A stretch of 64,000 nt of DNA from Clarireedia homoeocarpa. Taxonomy: Eukaryota; Ascomycota; Leotiomycetes; Helotiales; Rutstroemiaceae. Shown here piece after piece: positions 12,943-24,112 of the stretch; the first letter of the stretch is position 1; every line of letters begins with the position of its first letter. The DNA is taken from assembly GCA_001465935.1 (NCBI GenBank), contig LNKV01000003.1:564363-628362 (forward strand). The letters are read 5' to 3'. Below the pieces are notes generated by a model, which did no database searches, was not told the origin of the DNA, and was given only the letters and a program-made list of their open reading frames with translations. The translations under genes and the position numbers were made by a program.

Positions 12943-13838
12943 TCACAATTCCTTCCCCAAAAAGATCGTCCCTTCCACTACACACGCATAAAGCGACCAT
13001 AAATTAGCATAGTTCAGCGCTCCTGCTCCTTACCCATCCCGCACTTTCCCCTTCCCATTCCCAAAAACCAAAAGGAAAATAGAAAAAAACTCACGAGGTG
13101 TATCATAATATCCCCCATCCAACTCACGAAACCCACAAGATCGATACAGAGATATTGCAGCAGTCATGCTTGGGAGTGTGTCCAGCACGACGCGGGTATA
13201 ACCTTGTTGATGGGCGGTGCAAAGGGCATGGGATAGGAGAAGCCGGGCAAGGCCGAGGCCGCGGGTGGATGGGAGGGTGAAGAGGCGTTTGAGCTCGGCT
13301 GTGGTAGAAGAATCAGGCACAGACGGATGAATGTATGGAAGAGGACGAAGTGCAATACAAGCTACTGCATCATGTGGCTTCATAGAAGGTAATGGCGGAT
13401 CTATGGAGGCGAGGAAAAGACACCCTCTGGGTGGTGCGTATGCTCCGGGGAGATTGGAGAGCTCGCTGGCGAAGGACTGGAATGTTAGGTCGACTTTGGG
13501 GGTTGTTAGCAAGAAGTTTGGGGGGAAGACAAAGGACGTGTGTTATGGTCCAGGGCGCGGACGGAAATAATGAGAAGATGTGGAGGCGAGTGGGAGTGGT
13601 AGGAAGCAGGCTGTTGAACGTATTCTGAGACAAAAAGGAGGCCAATTCATGAATAAAGTAGTCGAGAGAGAGCGCGCAAAAAGGATACGATTTTAGAGCA
13701 ATTGAGTGATACACACTTACTTCCGAGAGAATCAGCGTATAATATAAATAGTCGCCGGGCTTGCTCTATGTGTTCAGCTGTTGATGCCGGGACAATGGAT
13801 ATCTTTGGTTTGATGTTGGGAATTTCTGGTGTGGTCAT
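12943..13838 (-). CDS. GNAT-family N-acetyltransferase
   Basis: Transfers acetyl from acetyl-CoA to an unidentified amine. Exons 13721-13838, 13095-13493 and 12943-12977 join in frame to give 183 aa starting MTTPEIPNIKP. The first splice joins ADSLG to IDLTFQSFASEL, and the last joins YYDTP to LEGTIFLGKEL; both junctions restore the usual sequence of this small fungal and bacterial GNAT group. Motif A is seen as TRGLGLARLLLSHAL (the Q/RxxGxG/A acetyl-CoA loop is represented by RGLGLA), followed by VVLDTLPSMTAAISLYRSCGF, the β5-α4 motif B region. An upstream motif, APPRGCLFLA, is typical. Length agrees with family norms. The first intron (227 bp) is longer than most in this window. Substrate unknown. 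Confidence 0.87.
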
Positions 13839-14135
13839 TTTGTAGAGCTGAGTAGCCTTGAGGATTTGATCTCATATCAATGTTCATACAGGTACTACAC
13901 TTTCAACCATAATTATAGTAGGATTATGATGGCAATAAAAACTTGGAGTTTGGTTCTGCAAAAGAGTCGGCTTCTAGTTACTAGCAGGAGGGAAGAGTGT
14001 GAGTCAGACGAATAAGACGAATGATTTCATGGGAAGCATGAACAGTAAATTATGTTGAGGTAAAGAGAACAAATTTTCTTCGTTGCTTGGATCACATTTT
14101 GATTACCAGGTGCCTCAATGCCGATATCTAAGAGG

Positions 14136-14480
14136 TGTTACGTCGTCGACCTTCTAGTCACGTAGAAGTGATAGAAGACAGTAGGTTGTATATTGAAGCA
14201 ATCAAGTAGAGGATTAAATAGAAGTGATATCGATTAGTAACTATTTAATAAAATTACTATTTGAATTTAGTACAAAGCTCTATATACTAAGGAAATATTA
14301 TCTTCTCACATAAACTTTCATTCTCTGTATCCTAGTTGTCTTAGTTGTCCCAGTCGCACTAGGCCGGCTAGGGTTACTAGGACAGCTGTATTATATAATT
14401 ACTTGACTAGGGTTCTCCGATAGACTTACTAACTATTGAGCCTAAAGTCCCCAGTCCCTTATATAGTGTCCGTTATAACA
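14136..14480. repeat. LTR-like AT-rich repeat, tandem copy A
   Basis: A 345-base unit beginning tgttacgtcgtcgacc and ending gttataaca. It shares with the next unit the blocks tcgaccttctag, agaggattaaatagaagt, tatcgattagtaact, aagctctatatact and, near the end, gggttctcc..ttgagcct.. gtcccc. TG..CA-type ends and a length near 340 bp fit a solo LTR; no primer-binding site or internal coding region was found. Transition differences between copies look RIP-like. Confidence 0.6.
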
Positions 14481-14819
14481 ATTATCGACCTTCTAGTTAT
14501 ATAAAAGTAGTAGAAGATAATAGGTTATATAGTGAAGTAGTCAAATAGAGGATTAAATAGAAGTAATATCGATTAGTAACTAAATAATAAAATTACTATT
14601 TGAGTTGAATACGAAGCTCTATATACTGAGGAAATTGTCTAGCTGATATAGACCTTCGTTCTTAGTTGTTCTATCAGTTCCATCCTAATAGGACCTGGTG
14701 GAAGTAGTAGGATATCACGTGAGGGAATATTAGGGGTTCTCCTATGACCAGTTAAACCCTTGAGCCTATGGTCCCCTAGTAGCAAAAGCGCTGCTGCATT
14801 GGGATAATCATCATCAACA
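14481..14819. repeat. LTR-like AT-rich repeat, tandem copy B
   Basis: Second unit directly after copy A, about 339 bases, ending atcatcaaca. The aligned order of blocks is the same as in copy A: atcgaccttctag, gaggattaaatagaagt, atcgattagtaacta, aagctctatatactgagg, ggggttctcc, ttgagcctatggtcccc. A tandem pair of solo LTR-like units may come from unequal recombination. A third, shorter relative sits inside the hAT-like element at about 29645-29864. Confidence 0.6.
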
Positions 14820-15587
14820 AATTAACTCCTAGAGTCGGAGCGATGTCTAGATCTAGGAAACGAAATGATGTACCTACACTGACGACAACCATTTCGTGAG
14901 GACAGCTCTTACAATTACCCCTAACAGTGTTGATGAATATATTTGACAGAAAGGATAATTATAAAGAGAGCAAAATTCGATGCATACCTCAGAGGAATTG
15001 GAGATCTGTTTACGGTTCACGTGATTTGACTTAACTTTTCCGCATTGATTTCTATCTAAACTATGGAAGATGGGAACCTTTTATAGGTATCCCAAATGAG
15101 TCCTTACGACTCATGAATTACGCCATTCTAATGGTATTACAGGTGAACAGGAATGTACAGGAGACGGGAGCCATTCATATGCACTGAAGCTATTCACGGA
15201 TACAGGAGCCGTTCACCTGTACAGGAGCTGTTCACTTCTACAATTCTCCTTGCAACTTTGAGCAGTTCTGTGCTTCAGATTTTGATTGGCAAAGTCGTCG
15301 GTCATCCTTGCGACTCAACGACCACATTCTAGAATAACTTCTAGCTTGTTTCGCGACCTGCTTGACATTGCATCACAAACTTCAGCAGGCCAATAATTAC
15401 CATACCTGTGACGCACGGAAAGAGCATTAGACTGAAAGGTGCAACTTGGCCTTTCTCTTTACATTCAGTGTCCTCTTTCTACGAATACGGTCCTAGGAAC
15501 TTGAATATTACCAGATAAAGTTGGACAAATTATCGTGAACTCCATTCGAGCTTGCATTGCCAAAAAGCCACCAGTAGTGCAGTTAAA

Positions 15588-16020
15588 ATGTCCAAGCTCG
15601 TCAACGCCGTCAAATCAATCGACAAGCCATTAGAACTACAAAATACGGGCAGTGTGGCTCGAGATCACTTGGCCAATGAGCGAACATTCCTTTCCTGGAT
15701 TCGTAGCTCTTGGCGCAGCATGTGCGAAATTGGATACTTTGGAAGCTTTATCTCCTATTCTCATTAAAAGGACTGAGCTTGGAAAAGAGAAAGATAGAGT
15801 TGGACTCATGGGTGCTCCAGTTGCTCTTGTGGCATCTGGGATGGGCTGTTTGGCTTATGGTACGGGGAAGTACCTTGCAGTCATAGAAGCTTTGAAGAAA
15901 CGGACATTTATGCCTAATGTGGCAGGTGTATTACTCGTCTCAGTGACGAGTGCAATAATTGCTGGCGGTGCTGGGGTTGCTGTTCGAAGGGAGTCAAAGG
16001 AAGGGAAAGAAGAGATGTGA
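15588..16020 (+). pseudogene. DUF202 membrane protein gene broken by a frameshift
   Basis: The N-terminal frame (from ATG 15588, MSKLVNAVKSIDK) carries the DUF202 signature ARDHLANERTFLSWIR and then runs into a stop at 15765. The remaining family sequence continues in another frame: VALGAACAKLDTLE, then two further hydrophobic segments (PVALVASGMGCLAYG and VAGVLLVSVTSAIIAGGAGVAV), ending at 16018. Normal members have WxRTSLA directly after the NERT motif and first membrane helix; here about five or six residues are missing at the switch. No GT-AG pair lies near enough to explain it as an intron. DUF202 proteins are small three-helix membrane proteins related to the VTC1 subunit, of uncertain function. 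A real frameshift or an assembly error are both possible. If real, only a 59-residue peptide would be made. Confidence 0.8.
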
Positions 16021-17025
16021 GAATGCCATGGTGCAGAGCGGTTGTTCGGTAGTTGTCTTCGGACGTTCAAAGTTGCATTTGATACAATCCGGAATGGAGA
16101 GTGTGGCTCGTATTTGTTGACTGCATGCAGAGGACGAAGAGAGAAGAAATTACTAAGAAACGGCGAGGTTCGGGCACGATCGCATACAATTGCCTGAGAT
16201 GGAGTTAACCAGGATATACAGACCAGTGAAAGCTTCCAGAGCTGCCGACTGACATTCCAAAGATTCCATCTACGCTTCGTATCGTACGATAATGACCTGC
16301 AGCTTTGCCCTTCACTGCTCGTAACTTTGATAATGCGGTAGCGCGGCCTGGACCGCAGAGTGGTCTTATGCCGATCGATGTTACGTTTTGGCAAGACAGA
16401 AGATGATGATTAGCATACGGCGACAGCGAGGAGTTGGGACGAGAAGCATCCTTGACCATCTGTCATTTTCATTTCGGTCTTCGCGGCCCACCCGGCCAGC
16501 TACTTTAGTTTTGGCTTCGTGCTATGCATGCAAGTGCAAGCGTCTCCAAGCGTATGCAAGTCGGCTCCGAAGCCAACCTTGCCGAGTCAGGCATCACTGA
16601 GCGGGAATAGCCCTTGTAACACAAGAGTGTACAAGGATGACCCACCATGGCCGAGGCTCGCTACAGCACAAGGAGCTACCTTCATGCACCACGTTTCACA
16701 CTCCTGACAAGCATTATCGACAGCGTCAAGAAAGAACGCTAACCACGAAGTACTGCCATTTAGCATTTCATCATCTTAGACATTTTGCTCCACCACGCCT
16801 TCGGTGCTTTCTTCCATACAGCTGTATCGCAGATCATCTCGCACAGCCATTAGCACCGTATGATATACAAAGTACGACATAAGGTCGAACAAATCTCCGT
16901 GCTTCTTCGTTGACCCCCACAACGCTCCATTTCTAGAAGTCCCTTCCATCACGACCCTGGGTTTCAGATTTGTCAATCATTTCACCCCAGCTTCCTTTTT
17001 TTAACACATTGCACCAGTATTCGCC
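16021..17025. other. Intergenic, upstream of the aldo-keto reductase
   Basis: About 1 kb with no gene. Open frames on both strands are short, mutually overlapping and without domains. The last 200 bases, with a CT-rich run and a pyrimidine stretch just before the ATG, are the likely promoter and leader of the reductase gene. Confidence 0.55.
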
Positions 17026-18172
17026 ATGTCCGAGGTTATCCCGGTTCCTCTGCTCAAATTGAACAATGGTATCCAGATACCTGCGTTGGGCTTCGGCACC
17101 TTTGCGAAAGAGGGTATTGAAGGGAAATGCCGTGATGCTGTCCTTTGGGCCTTGGAGTCTGGTTACAAACATCTTGACTGTGCTTGGTAGTATGTTCTCA
17201 TCTTTTACTTCATACCTATGCATATGCATTCATCTCAACTTAGCACAAAACGTCGGATTGCAGTGATGGCCGTTGTATTGAGATACGTAAACTAAGATTA
17301 ATACGAGTATAGTTATAAGAATGAGGACGAAGTTGGGACAGCCCTGCATCAATTCCTGGCCAGCAATCCCAGCGTCCAACGTTCAGACATTTTCATCACT
17401 ACGAAAGTCTGGCCCCATTTGTGTGGTACTCCGGAAGATGTCGAATGGAGTTTAATGAACAGTTTGGAAAGATTGAAACTTAATTACGTGGATGCCTTTT
17501 TGATACACTGGCCTTTTGCGGCCGAAAGAACTGATGACCGGGAAGTTAAGCTTGGTGATGACGGAAAGGTATGAGGATGTCCTCCTGTCGATGATAACAA
17601 ATGTTAATCGTCGGTTGTCTCAGTACATCATCAACAAGTCGGTGACAGAAAATTTCGAGCCAATTTGGCGCAAAATGGAAAGTCTCTACAAGGCCGGTAA
17701 AGCAAAATCGATTGGCGTCTCCAACTATACTATTCAAAATCTAGAGACCCTCCTTTCATATGCTGAGATTCCTCCAGCAATGAACCAGGTTGAAATCCAT
17801 CCCTTTTTCCCGAATACAAAATTGATTCACTACTGCAAATCGAAGGATATCCTTCCGGTAGCCTATTCCCCTCTAGGCTCACAAAACCAAGTTCCAACCA
17901 CGGGCGAACGGGTGATTACTAGCCGCGCCCTACTGTCTATCGCTGAAAAGAAGGGAGTCACTTTAGCTCAGATTTGCATTTCCTGGGGCGTCAAGAGGGG
18001 TTATGTGGTTTTACCCAAGAGCGGAGATAAGGAGAGGATCAAAACGAATGGGAAATTGGTAGATCTAACAGAAGAAGAGATGGAAAGCGTGAAAAATGTA
18101 GCCAAGGGAAGAGAAACTAGATTTGTGGATCTGAAAGATCTCTTTGGATGGAATGTATTTGGTGATGAATAG
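17026..18172 (+). CDS. Aldo-keto reductase (AKR, glycerol dehydrogenase/xylose reductase type)
   Basis: NADPH-dependent carbonyl reductase of the AKR superfamily. Exons 17026-17189, 17313-17568 and 17624-18172 give 322 aa, starting MSEVIPVPLLKL. The first splice (gtatgt) joins DCAW to YYKNEDEVGTAL. The catalytic tetrad is complete: Asp51, Tyr56, Lys86 (ITTKVW) and His119 (LIHWPF). Family signatures follow: GVSNYTIQNLE, NQVEIHPFFPNTKLI, and the cofactor loop LPKSGDKERIKTN, where the Lys-Ser..Arg pattern binds the NADP phosphate. Length is typical. Substrate cannot be told from sequence; glyceraldehyde, glycerol or sugar alcohols are usual in this clade. It is a lone gene with no operon-like neighbours, so a metabolic pathway is not suggested by context. 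Confidence 0.95.
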
Positions 18173-18231
18173 ATCAGATGAGTATAATCGAAGGGAATAT
18201 AGCAGTAGCTGTGTCTTAGATGTACACCAAC

Positions 18232-18470
18232 TGGCCAACAGTGGGCATACCAACTATCCGGCCAACTCCAAAACCTCGATATTTAACCAAGAAATATATT
18301 CTTGAGACCTCGATTCTAGCAAATACATATATGAGATCTTAATATTCAAATTTGAGCTGAACAACCAGAAATATAACTTGTTAATATCCATTTCACTTAA
18401 ATAATCAGGAATCCGAAGTTGTTGCATAGTTGGAATATCCACTGAGGGGCTGAACTCAACAGGACACACG
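18232..18470. repeat. Dispersed ~235-bp repeat with internal doublet, copy 1
   Basis: Begins with caacagtgggcatacc, and includes ctcgatatttaacc, then two adjacent ~43-base units at about 18335-18423, each built from ttaatatyca..ctt/gctgaa..aa(c/t)cagaa..aagttg. The same order occurs at 32777-33010 and 45183-45430. AT-rich and without coding capacity; could be a MITE or a decayed LTR. Confidence 0.6.
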
Positions 18471-20305
18471 TCGTATGACTCTACAACGAAATATATTTCT
18501 CTAATTCGCCCCTTCGTGGGGGCTCTTATCAAATTATTAGTCTGCCTATCTTCTACTTCCACGTTGCAAGTTCCCTTATCTCAGCTCATCACATCTCATC
18601 ACTGCCTCATATTGCGTCTGTCCACCCCCTCTCCCCGCCGCGGCCTCCTTCTTCTTTGCCCCGCTCACAAAACCCGACAAGTTCCAACAACCAAACTACC
18701 GGACCCAAAAGTCGGTGAAAAAGACTCCACTTCCTGTTCTTCTGTGATTCTCATCCCGGTAAGTCTCTATCGCTCCCAGAAGCCTTATCCGCATTTTCCA
18801 CAGGTTTTCCATCAGCTTAAGCACAGCACTACTCTATTCCTTGATTCCTTGTTGCTTGCTTGTTTGTTTGCCTGTTTGTTTGCCTGTTTGCATTTGATTA
18901 AAAGGGATCTTATCCTAGCTCCCATAACACATGAAATATACTTTTTCCCACTCCATAACATGAAGTGCATCGTATCATTATCTAATAGGGACGACAAGCA
19001 GACCCCCGCCGATCGCTCAGCTAGTCTCCTACCCCCTCAATACACGTTGCTCATTTTATTCTTACTCTCCTTGGCATCCCATCCCATCACGCCACCCACA
19101 CACCACCAGATACACAAAACCATAAGGCTGTTACAAAACTCCTGCACTCCTGTCCCGTTTCGCCATGGCTTTTCCCATATTACCCACCCTCTATTATTAT
19201 TTTTCGCACCTTTTGGCATGTGTATGTATGCTCCAAGACTAAATCGCATCTTGTGTATGTAGGTGATGCATGGATGTAGGCATCGCAGTGTGCAGTGCAG
19301 TGCAGTAGGTTACATATGTATGCACGCTTGACGTTTCGTTGGATGTGACTGGACTGCCGACTGCGCTGAACTCGTAACACCCCGCTGGAATGAATGCATC
19401 ACGAGACATTCTACTTCTTACACACTTATTTTTCCCCTCTCGTCATGCTGCTGTGCGTGAGCGAGAATCGGACTGGGAGTTGGATCGACGGATTCCAAAA
19501 ATGGCAAAGCTGTGGTAGAGAGCTAGAGAGGTTGTTATGTAGTATGATGCTGACGTGAGGTAATTCAAGTAAAATATGTAAATGTGAGGTGAGCAAACGG
19601 GCGCGCGAGCGAGCGGGGTGTACAGTAAGAGTAAAGAGAGGTTCGTACCCTGCGTACCAATCAGCTTAAGCGACTGGTTGGCCTGTTAGCTGGCTGGGGG
19701 AGCGGCATTGTGTAGAAATCGATGTTGCGTAGATAGGTACATTGCATATGCATCTATGTGAAGTTCGTATTGAAGCAGGGTGAAGCAAAGCATTAGCTAA
19801 GTCTGGATATGCCGGGGAAATTAGGAATTGGTAACGCAAGTAATCTATGCATAAGGTCGCAGCAGCTGGGGGTGCGTGAGCTTTCGAAAACCCTTGTTTA
19901 TTTCACTCGGGTCACGAGTGAACATCAATGGGTAAAGAAGAGCAGGCACAAGGGAAGTCGAAATTGATGTTGGTACTGATCGTGAAACCCATGGAGCTAA
20001 AATGTTTCTTTCAATTCAAGGACAATTCTTTTAACAGAAACAAGCCTCCCTCCTTACGCCAAAATTGGCATAAACATAAACATGCAAAATAAATACATCC
20101 CACCGACGCATATGTCATAGCAAGACACAAGAAGTCGGTCCATATATGTTGATGAGAAAATCAAAAACAGTGCCCAAACCCAAAACGTCAACAAAATCCA
20201 AAATTAAAAAAAACTAAGAGGATATCCCAACTTGTAAACGTCGCTGTGACAGACATTATATATTTTAAAATGAAAAACAGAAAGCAAAACTTTTTCGGTC
20301 GTTTA
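18471..20305. other. Long convergent intergenic region with a CT-rich, leader-like segment
   Basis: Lies between the 3' ends of the AKR and TauD genes. At 18500-18830 the plus strand is pyrimidine-rich and contains gtaagt followed 45 bases later by ttttccacag, the look of a promoter, leader and intron, but no ORF of convincing composition follows. A tgtttgcc-type tandem run is at 18850-18890. Bases 20030-20305 are the 3' flank of the TauD gene. A long frame around 18516-19262 has no ATG start and is low complexity. Confidence 0.45.
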
Positions 20306-21658
20306 TCACATAGAATCAGAAGAGAAGTCCGAACATTCGGAATTCTTGTCATCGTTAAGATGAGCTTCCCATTCGGCGACTGAGATAGGCTTTTCTGTCA
20401 TGGCTGCTAGACGGAAAAGATGGCGAGCTTGGATGCGGGAATCATAATCGACGGTTGCGGTATCTATGAAAACTGTTAGTAAATCATCTTTTTGGTGAAC
20501 GAAAATGTGAAGGACATACGGAGCGTAGATCTTCCGTCAAACATAACGACAGAATGCTTCTCCCACCCAACTCTAGCTTGAAAATCATGACCCATGCAAA
20601 CATGATCGATCAAGAACTTCGTGAGCATCTCCTTCTCTCCATCCTTAAGTCCGACGATATCAGTCAAGAACTCGGAGTTCAGATAGAGTGATTTCTCCCC
20701 AGACACAGGGTGCACACGAACAACTGGGTGCAGCGAATCAATCGGATCAGTTCGAACGGTTCCTCGTGCTGCGCGGGCATAGCCAATCATCTTCTCAGAA
20801 GTGTGGTTGGCTTTTAGATCTTTAATCATATTTTGGAATGTGGGCGAAAGGCGATTGTAGGCTTCCACCGTATCGGCAAAGACAGTGTCACCTCCAACAT
20901 CTGGACAAGCCAATACTGTTAAGGTATGTTACTATCTGTATCATCAGACTCAGGTGGCGCTAGGGGACTTACTGCCTAGCATGATATATCCAGGTGGTTG
21001 CTTTTCGTAACTCACGTCATGATGCCACAGGGTGGATGTCAATTTGCGTTTGAAGAAGTTTGCAATTTCCTCCTCATTATGGTCTCTGTGAATGACGTGG
21101 AAAGGAGGGTGTCCTTTGACAGATCCGGATACAGGCTGAATACTCAGAGGTCCAAAATATGACATAAAGTCTTGTTGAAATTGAGGTCCGGCATGCAAAA
21201 AGTCGGATTGGTCCCGAAGAACCACAATTTTTCGTTCGGTGATCAACAAAGCAAGTTCATCTTTCGCTTGACTTGTCAACTGTTCCATTTTAACTCCAGT
21301 CAAAATGGATCCCATTTTTGGTGTAATGTGCTTGATCTTCACCCCTCCTTTCAGAAGGTGTGGCTTAGATCTGTCCGCACGAAGGGCTGGATCGTGGTAC
21401 TCGAACGGCTGAACCTCATCGAACCAGACATCGTCCTCCCACTGCATGCTGTTAGTGGCTTGCTGATTTGACAAGATCCTAAACGCATGCTAGCATTGTA
21501 GTCAAGAGACTCACCGAAGGAAGGTAGCTTGGAAACTCCGTACGACCGCTGGCTGATTTGTCATATTCGTCGGATTCGTGCTTGTAAGGAAGGTTGATGT
21601 CGTAGCTGATCTCCGGCACAGCTACTTCATCTTCTGGTGTGAGACGACTTGGTGCCAT
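20306..21658 (-). CDS. TauD/TfdA-family 2-oxoglutarate-dependent dioxygenase
   Basis: Non-haem Fe(II) enzyme that oxidises a substrate while decarboxylating 2-oxoglutarate; fungal relatives act on taurine, other alkyl sulfonates or xanthine. Exons 21515-21658, 20973-21441, 20520-20915 and 20306-20463 give 388 aa starting MAPSRLTPED. The introns use gtgagt, gtaagt and gtatgt donors; the first has a cactaac branch just before its acceptor. Iron ligands are seen as TSTLWHHDVSYE (His-x-Asp) and the distal His in STLHTATVDYD, with the 2-oxoglutarate Arg a few residues on. Other conserved blocks are FRDQ-like VVLRDQSDF and ACPDVGGDTVFAD. No membrane segments; probably cytosolic. It is the last gene before a 6-kb gene-poor stretch. 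Substrate not inferable. Confidence 0.93.
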
Positions 21659-23923
21659 GTTGAAAGTCTTGAAATGCTTTATTCAGGTGATGTGTGATGA
21701 AGTTAAGTGAGGATGAAGAATTGATATGAATGCCTCACGGGGGAGCAGATGTTTAAAGTTTTTGATAAATCTGAGTACCAAGAAACTGGAGCTGCCACGA
21801 CCGGGAGTGCTGAGGGGTATAAATATGTGTAGAGATGTAAAGGAGTTTAATGGAGAATTTGAGGCGATGCGTGTTGATGTCAACCTTAAGACCGTTTGAA
21901 ATGCGGAGCTCAACGGTAATCGTGTAGCTTACCTACCTCAGTAGGACTTTTTGAAATTGCCAGTAATGCAGCAACGGTGCTTTAGCAAGCGGTGAAGGCT
22001 CACGATAGTGTAACATGATGCTTGGTTGCTGATATGTCAAGGGTAGGATGAACATGGGATATAACGGAGAATACAGTTGAGCCCAGCAAGGCATTGTGGG
22101 GTCTGCAGGGATCTGCATATATGGAAGATGCAAAGCGAATGGTAACCGGCAGGATGGGAGGTTCATTTGGAGCATAGTAACTTCAATACAATGACGACTC
22201 CCGTAAGACTTCTTCTACGCAACGGCCCGTGACACACCATGAGAATGAGAGTGCGGCCCAAGAATAAGCGTGGAATTAATGCGAAGGGGGCACAGTTCCT
22301 TGGTTTGTGTTCAAGTAGTAAAGCACGAGGAATCGAGAGTGACATGGGCATACTTGAATTGGAACATACAGTTTCGTAGTGATATGTCTGGTTGAGCGAA
22401 TGCCTTTCTTACATGCATCGGAGAATCTTCATAATAGGTATAGGAGGCAATATTACCTTTTTCTCATAACCGAATCATATGGTGGTAGCTTGGTAAGGTT
22501 TTCCTTCGTTTGGGATGGGATTTTGGGATTTTCCACCTAGTCCGTTGGGTTGGGCACAAGGAAAGAATATTCGACCAAGTGTTCTAGGGTGTTTTGGAGT
22601 TCTGTAACTTCCAAGGCTATGCATGGAAAGTTCGGAGGATCCGGGCTAAAATGGTTGCGAAGTGGAGTGGCTCAAGTGGCTCGAGGAAAAGCCCTTAAGT
22701 AGGAATCCAAATTTGTGATTGATATATCCGAGGTGAGCCGTTCTTTTCGCTTACTTTGGACTTACAAGCTTACCCCCCGATGTCGTGGAATACCAACTCC
22801 AATCACCTATACCCCACCACCCAGCATCTCGCGAGCTCCTCGCAGAAAAATGATATGCATAGAAGTATCGACGTATCAGGGATAGAATAATTACCAATGC
22901 TTTGACGAAATAGCATCTTCCTTGCCTATTTCCAACAAATTGAATAATGAAAAAGGTCCCATATTTTGAAACCTTATCCACAATAAATATTTTCAATATT
23001 TTCTAAGCCTGGACGTCTGAACGGTAATTTACTCATATCTCTGTTCCCAACAGTTGTGTGTTTGATAAGGTCGTGAGTCGTGTGGGTGGTACATTCCCCT
23101 ATTGGAATAGAATGATCGGAGCCCATGCCTCTCGCCTACAGAACGTCTCGGCCGCAATTCTGCAGGAATTTTTCGGCCACTTCTTCTTCCATGTCGCCTT
23201 ATCGATCAGCAGACCGAATTTCGACGTGCCCTTGCAGTATCGTAACGTTCCGAGGAATAACGAGTATTCGGGTTTGCAAAGCTTTGCCCCGTCCAATAAT
23301 GCTTCCATAATCATTTAACATGCTTCAAGTGATACCATTAGTGGTTACACCCAGTCTTCCATAACATCTCGTTCTTTCGAAAAACGGGAGCCTTGATAAA
23401 GGTAAGAGCAACCTTGGGAGCGCTCGAAACAAATTGTTGACAGGATGGACAAGTACGTTATCAAGTTTGATAGCGATGAAAGTCGATTTCGGCAATGCAT
23501 GAGATGGAATGCATATGACTGTTCCCCACTGACACTGAAATCAGTGCTGAGTGATGCAGGAAGGTAAGACCAGCTGAAGATAATTGCATATGACTCCACC
23601 AATGGTACTGTGAAGGATAACATTCGCCGCTGTGAATTTGTCGATAGAATGAAGTGCTTCAGCGTATATCAGGTGGAGCAATTTCTATACAGGCGAGGCA
23701 TGGGAGCCACGTAGATCATGGCTGTGGAAAATCTTGTGTGCAGGTGTTCTCTGAGTCGGTACGTTAAGTCGAGTATGCAGTAGCCTGTGCTAGATACTGC
23801 TCCTGCACAGTTGGTGGATTGTGGATCTATCTCAAATGCAGTTCAAGTTGCCCAACGTGGGGTGGGGTAGTGGAGTGGGGACTTGTCGAAAAATTCACAA
23901 GTGGTGATAACAATAGTGTCTCT

Positions 23924-24112
23924 TCACACATCGACCGGAGAGCATCGAGATTTTGAACGACTTAGCCCCACATCGAGGTTACTGTGGCCATTAGCCGATG
24001 AATTTGTGTTTGCCGGTGAGTTGATGGTGACGGGCTGCAGGATTGTCTCATCAGTGTTGTCGAAGCTTGGAGCTGCGGGGTCAAGTCCAAAAGATGTGTA
24101 GGTGGCACTCAT
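23924..24112 (-). pseudogene. Possible N-terminal coding remnant, unknown family
   Basis: A 62-codon frame starts with an ATG and reads MSATYTSFGLDPAAPSFDN, then is Ser/Asn/Pro-rich. The Ala/Ser-rich, polar composition resembles the disordered start of a fungal protein, but it stops early and no continuation was found in either other frame with a plausible splice. Could also be chance. Confidence 0.25.

Larger units (their letters stand above)
13839..15587. other. AT-rich intergenic region with repeat remnants
   Basis: No gene. The middle (14136-14819) holds two tandem LTR-like repeats, listed separately. Flanking bases have many TpA steps and few CpG, consistent with repeat-induced point mutation. 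Around 15130-15235, short imperfect repeats of caggag(c)tgttcac and caggagccgttcac occur. The segment immediately before 15588 is the presumed promoter of the DUF202 gene. Confidence 0.6.

Noticed and set aside
17516..17623. ORF start upstream of the third AKR exon
   Set aside because: Those bases are exon 2 and intron 2 read in another frame; the spliced model keeps the complete catalytic tetrad.
18516..19262. 248-codon open frame
   Set aside because: No ATG start, low complexity Leu/His/Pro/Ser composition and no splice-compatible continuation; more likely a CT-rich non-coding segment.
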